From contig NZ_SODV01000001.1 in assembly GCF_004366355.1 (NCBI RefSeq), positions 2,170,001 through 2,234,000 on the forward strand: 64,000 nt of DNA, read 5' to 3'. The stretch comes from Dinghuibacter silviterrae (GTDB lineage Bacteria; Bacteroidota; Bacteroidia; Chitinophagales; Chitinophagaceae). Below the pieces are notes generated by a model that had not been told where the DNA came from, did no database searches, and worked only from the letters and a program-made list of their open reading frames with translations. Both the position numbers and the translations under genes were made by a program. This document shows positions 62,327 through 64,000 of the stretch, one piece after another. Every line of letters begins with the position of its first letter. The stretch's first letter is position 1.

Positions 62327-62605
62327 GTGATTGACGCGAAGCAAATAGAAAAGATCTCGAAGGCGCTGGGCGACGCGAACCGGATTGCGATCCTGCAACA
62401 ATTCCGGAAGAAAAAGGACTGCGTGTACTGTGCGGATTTGAACGACCTCCTGGACCTGACCCAGCCGTCGGTGTCGCACCACCTGAAGCTGCTGGTGGAT
62501 GCGGGTTTGTTGATACCGGAGAAGGAGGGCCGGAACCTGAAATACCTCTTAAACCAGGAAGTGCTCGACGAATACATCAGAGGGCTAAAAGAATTGGGAA
62601 GCTGA
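62327..62605 (+). CDS. ArsR-family transcriptional regulator
   Basis: A 92-residue winged-helix repressor starting at GTG 62327. This choice is forced by the -7 element at 62301-62308, which lies inside the longer open frame starting with TTG at 62279. The protein shows the ISKALGDANRIAIL start, a Cys32-x-x-Cys35 pair (DCVYCADL) at the place of the ArsR/CadC ELCVCDL metal box, and the recognition helix TQPSVSHHLKLLVDAGLL. The Cys pair points to metal(loid) or thiol sensing. Target: the MFS gene that follows. Confidence 0.85.
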   Translation: MIDAKQIEKISKALGDANRIAILQQFRKKKDCVYCADLNDLLDLTQPSVSHHLKLLVDAGLLIPEKEGRNLKYLLNQEVLDEYIRGLKELGS

Positions 62606-62617
62606 TTTTTTTTCCTA

Positions 62618-62634
62618 AAAATATAGAAACATTT
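62618..62634 (-). promoter_or_regulatory. Operator-like site upstream of the MFS gene
   Basis: AAAATATAGAAACATTT is the reverse complement, with one mismatch, of the site at 62282-62298. It overlaps the probable -7 region (ACATTTG) of the MFS gene, a good position for repression. Confidence 0.6.
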
Positions 62635-62648
62635 GAATATTTAAATCT

Positions 62649-63809
62649 ATGAAAAGATCAATCTACGTAATGGCCGTGGGTGCCTTTGGCATCATCACTA
62701 CTGAATTTGGCGTCATCGGGATATTGCCCGAACTGGCGACGCGGTTCCGGATCCCCCTGGATACGGCGGGTTGGCTGATCAGCGGGTTTGCGCTGACGGT
62801 GGCCCTTTTCGGGCCATTGGCAACGAAGCTGACGGCCAGGGTCAATCGCAAGGTCATCCTGTGCTCGGTGCTGGCGGTGTTTGTCGTGTCGAACGGGTTG
62901 TCGGCTTTGGCGCCGAATTTCACGGTGCTGATGATCGCGCGGATCCTGCCGGCCTTTTTACACCCGGTGTTTTGGGCGGTGTCGATGTCGGTGGCGGCCA
63001 AACAAGTGGGTCCCAAAGACGCGCCAAAAGCCCTCGCGATCATCATGGGGGGCTTGAGCGTGGCCACCGTGCTCGGGGTACCGGTCACGACTTATGCGGC
63101 GACCTTGCTGGGGTGGCAGGCCTCTTTCTTAGTGGCGGGGATCATCAACCTGGCGGCGTTCGGCGCACTGGCGGCGCTGATGCCTTCTCTACCGGTCAGG
63201 GCGGAAGCTCAAACACAGACGGGGCGGAACGTATTGGCGTCTCCCCAGCTTTGGATAAAACTGCTGACGGGTGTGATCACGGTGGCGGGTATGTTCGCGA
63301 CCTACGGTTACCTGGCGGGGTACCTGGACAAAGTGACGCACATGAGCGGGGTGCAAGTGAGCGTGATGCTGCTGGTCTTCGGGGCCACGGGCATCGTGGG
63401 GAACTGGCTGACGGGGATCGCGCTGTCGAAAAACGTGCAGGCGACGTCGCGGTGGATCATGGCGTTGCTGGTGGTGACCCACGTGCTGGCGTACAGCGTC
63501 GGCGGGCTGTTTATCCCCATGGTCATCCTGTTGTCGGTCTGGGGCTTTATCCATACGGGGGGCCTTTTGATGGTGAACCTTTATGTCACCCACGACGTAC
63601 CCCACGATGGATTGGAAGCGGTGAACAGCTTTCTGCCTTCGGCGTATAACGCCGGGATTACGCTGGGAACGCTGCTGGGCGGCTTTGTGATCGCCCATTA
63701 CGGGGTACACCAGGTGATCTGGGCGAGTGTCCCGTTGTTGGCGCTGGCCTGGGGAATAAGCTTTAGTCCTTTTTCAGCTCCCAAACGAGCGCGCTCGCTC
63801 CAAGTATAG
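62649..63809 (+). CDS. MFS transporter, AraJ/DHA1-like
   Basis: A 386-residue, 12-helix exporter. It starts MAVGAFGIITTEFGVIGILPELA, the typical DHA1 opening, and has the motif A-like loop GPLATKLTARVNRKVILCS between helices 2 and 3. Located 43 bases after the arsR-like gene and sharing its operator-like sequence, it is probably the regulator's target and may export a toxic small molecule or sugar. Its 3' end overlaps the convergent ROK gene by 47 bases. Confidence 0.88.
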   Translation: MKRSIYVMAVGAFGIITTEFGVIGILPELATRFRIPLDTAGWLISGFALTVALFGPLATKLTARVNRKVILCSVLAVFVVSNGLSALAPNFTVLMIARILPAFLHPVFWAVSMSVAAKQVGPKDAPKALAIIMGGLSVATVLGVPVTTYAATLLGWQASFLVAGIINLAAFGALAALMPSLPVRAEAQTQTGRNVLASPQLWIKLLTGVITVAGMFATYGYLAGYLDKVTHMSGVQVSVMLLVFGATGIVGNWLTGIALSKNVQATSRWIMALLVVTHVLAYSVGGLFIPMVILLSVWGFIHTGGLLMVNLYVTHDVPHDGLEAVNSFLPSAYNAGITLGTLLGGFVIAHYGVHQVIWASVPLLALAWGISFSPFSAPKRARSLQV

Positions 63810-64000
63810 CCGCGTCGGCTTCCTTCAATTCGCTAAAGACCAGTTTGACTTTATTTTGGAAAATGGGGAGGAGGTTTTTCTCCATGCTCGCCTTGGTGGG
63901 TTTGAGCAGGAGGTCGCCTGCCTTGGTCAGCCCGCCGAAAAGAACGATGGCCTCCGGGGAAGAGAACATCACGAAGTTGGCCAGCGCCATCCCGAGGATC
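63763..64000 (-). CDS. ROK-family kinase, C-terminal part (cut by window edge)
   Basis: The last 79 residues of a ROK sugar kinase; the gene continues beyond 64000. The visible part starts ILGMALANFVMFSSPEAIVLFGGLTKAGDLL, the conserved ROK C-terminal segment, and ends ADAAILGASALVWELKKD. It is probably a glucokinase or N-acetylhexosamine kinase; substrate not decidable from this end. The stop lies inside the end of the MFS gene. Confidence 0.85.
   Translation of the reverse strand, partial: ILGMALANFVMFSSPEAIVLFGGLTKAGDLLLKPTKASMEKNLLPIFQNKVKLVFSELKEADAAILGASALVWELKKD

Overview
The window looks like chromosomal DNA of a GC-rich member of the Bacteroidota, most likely Chitinophagaceae; genus not assignable by eye. 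Evidence: two SusC/SusD pairs, an ECF sigma/FecR/STN-TonB receptor set, DUF4403 and FkbM-type proteins, many Bacteroidota-type -7 elements (TAnnTTTG), start codons without Shine-Dalgarno sequences, and a GG-leader peptide of the Bacteroidota natural-product type. No tRNA, rRNA, CRISPR array, transposase or integrase was recognised. No gene-free stretch exceeds 300 bases.

1-15.2 kb: small SRP RNA and a transaldolase-like aldolase, then a continuous histidine/tryptophan block. The order is his leader peptide/terminator, hisG-hisD-hisC, a cytochrome c gene, hisB, trp leader peptide/terminator, trpE-G-D-C-F-B-A, hisH-hisA-hisF-hisIE. A complete trp operon with its own attenuator therefore splits the his operon, and the last four his genes are coupled to trpA by a 4-base overlap. 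All genes of both pathways seem intact (hisB is bifunctional; no separate hisN/hisI is needed).

15.2-27.7 kb: a TlpA-like thiol protein and a secreted protein; a CE2-like SGNH esterase carrying a perfect 46-bp inverted repeat in its coding sequence; an SPFH protein with a ribbon-helix-helix partner; a minus-strand PAP2-CNNM-FkbM operon; an LTA-synthase-like sulfatase; three tandem paralogous lipoproteins; an outer-membrane protein; an OmpR-type regulator without a nearby kinase.

27.8-41.6 kb: a SusC/SusD pair, a methyltransferase, a GH63-like glucosidase with an SDR, an ABC-F ATPase with complementary degenerate ATP sites, two tandem small outer-membrane proteins with matching leader hairpins, a GtrA protein and a DUF4403 protein.

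41.6-44.5 kb: an AT-richer island with a stand-alone lantibiotic-dehydratase C-terminal-like (SpaB_C) protein, a glycosyltransferase and a pyruvyl-transferase-like protein, suggestive of an orphan or remnant RiPP/glycan-tailoring locus.

44.5-64 kb: ECF sigma/FecR/STN-SusC/SusD nutrient system, purU, a secreted helical protein, a DODA-type dioxygenase, a Tet-like MFS exporter, dnaK, a cysteine-rich GG-leader peptide gene, a small membrane protein, 4-alpha-glucanotransferase, a dipeptide epimerase, a secreted hypothetical, an ArsR regulator and its likely target MFS exporter sharing an operator-like sequence, and the C-terminal end of a ROK kinase cut by the window edge.
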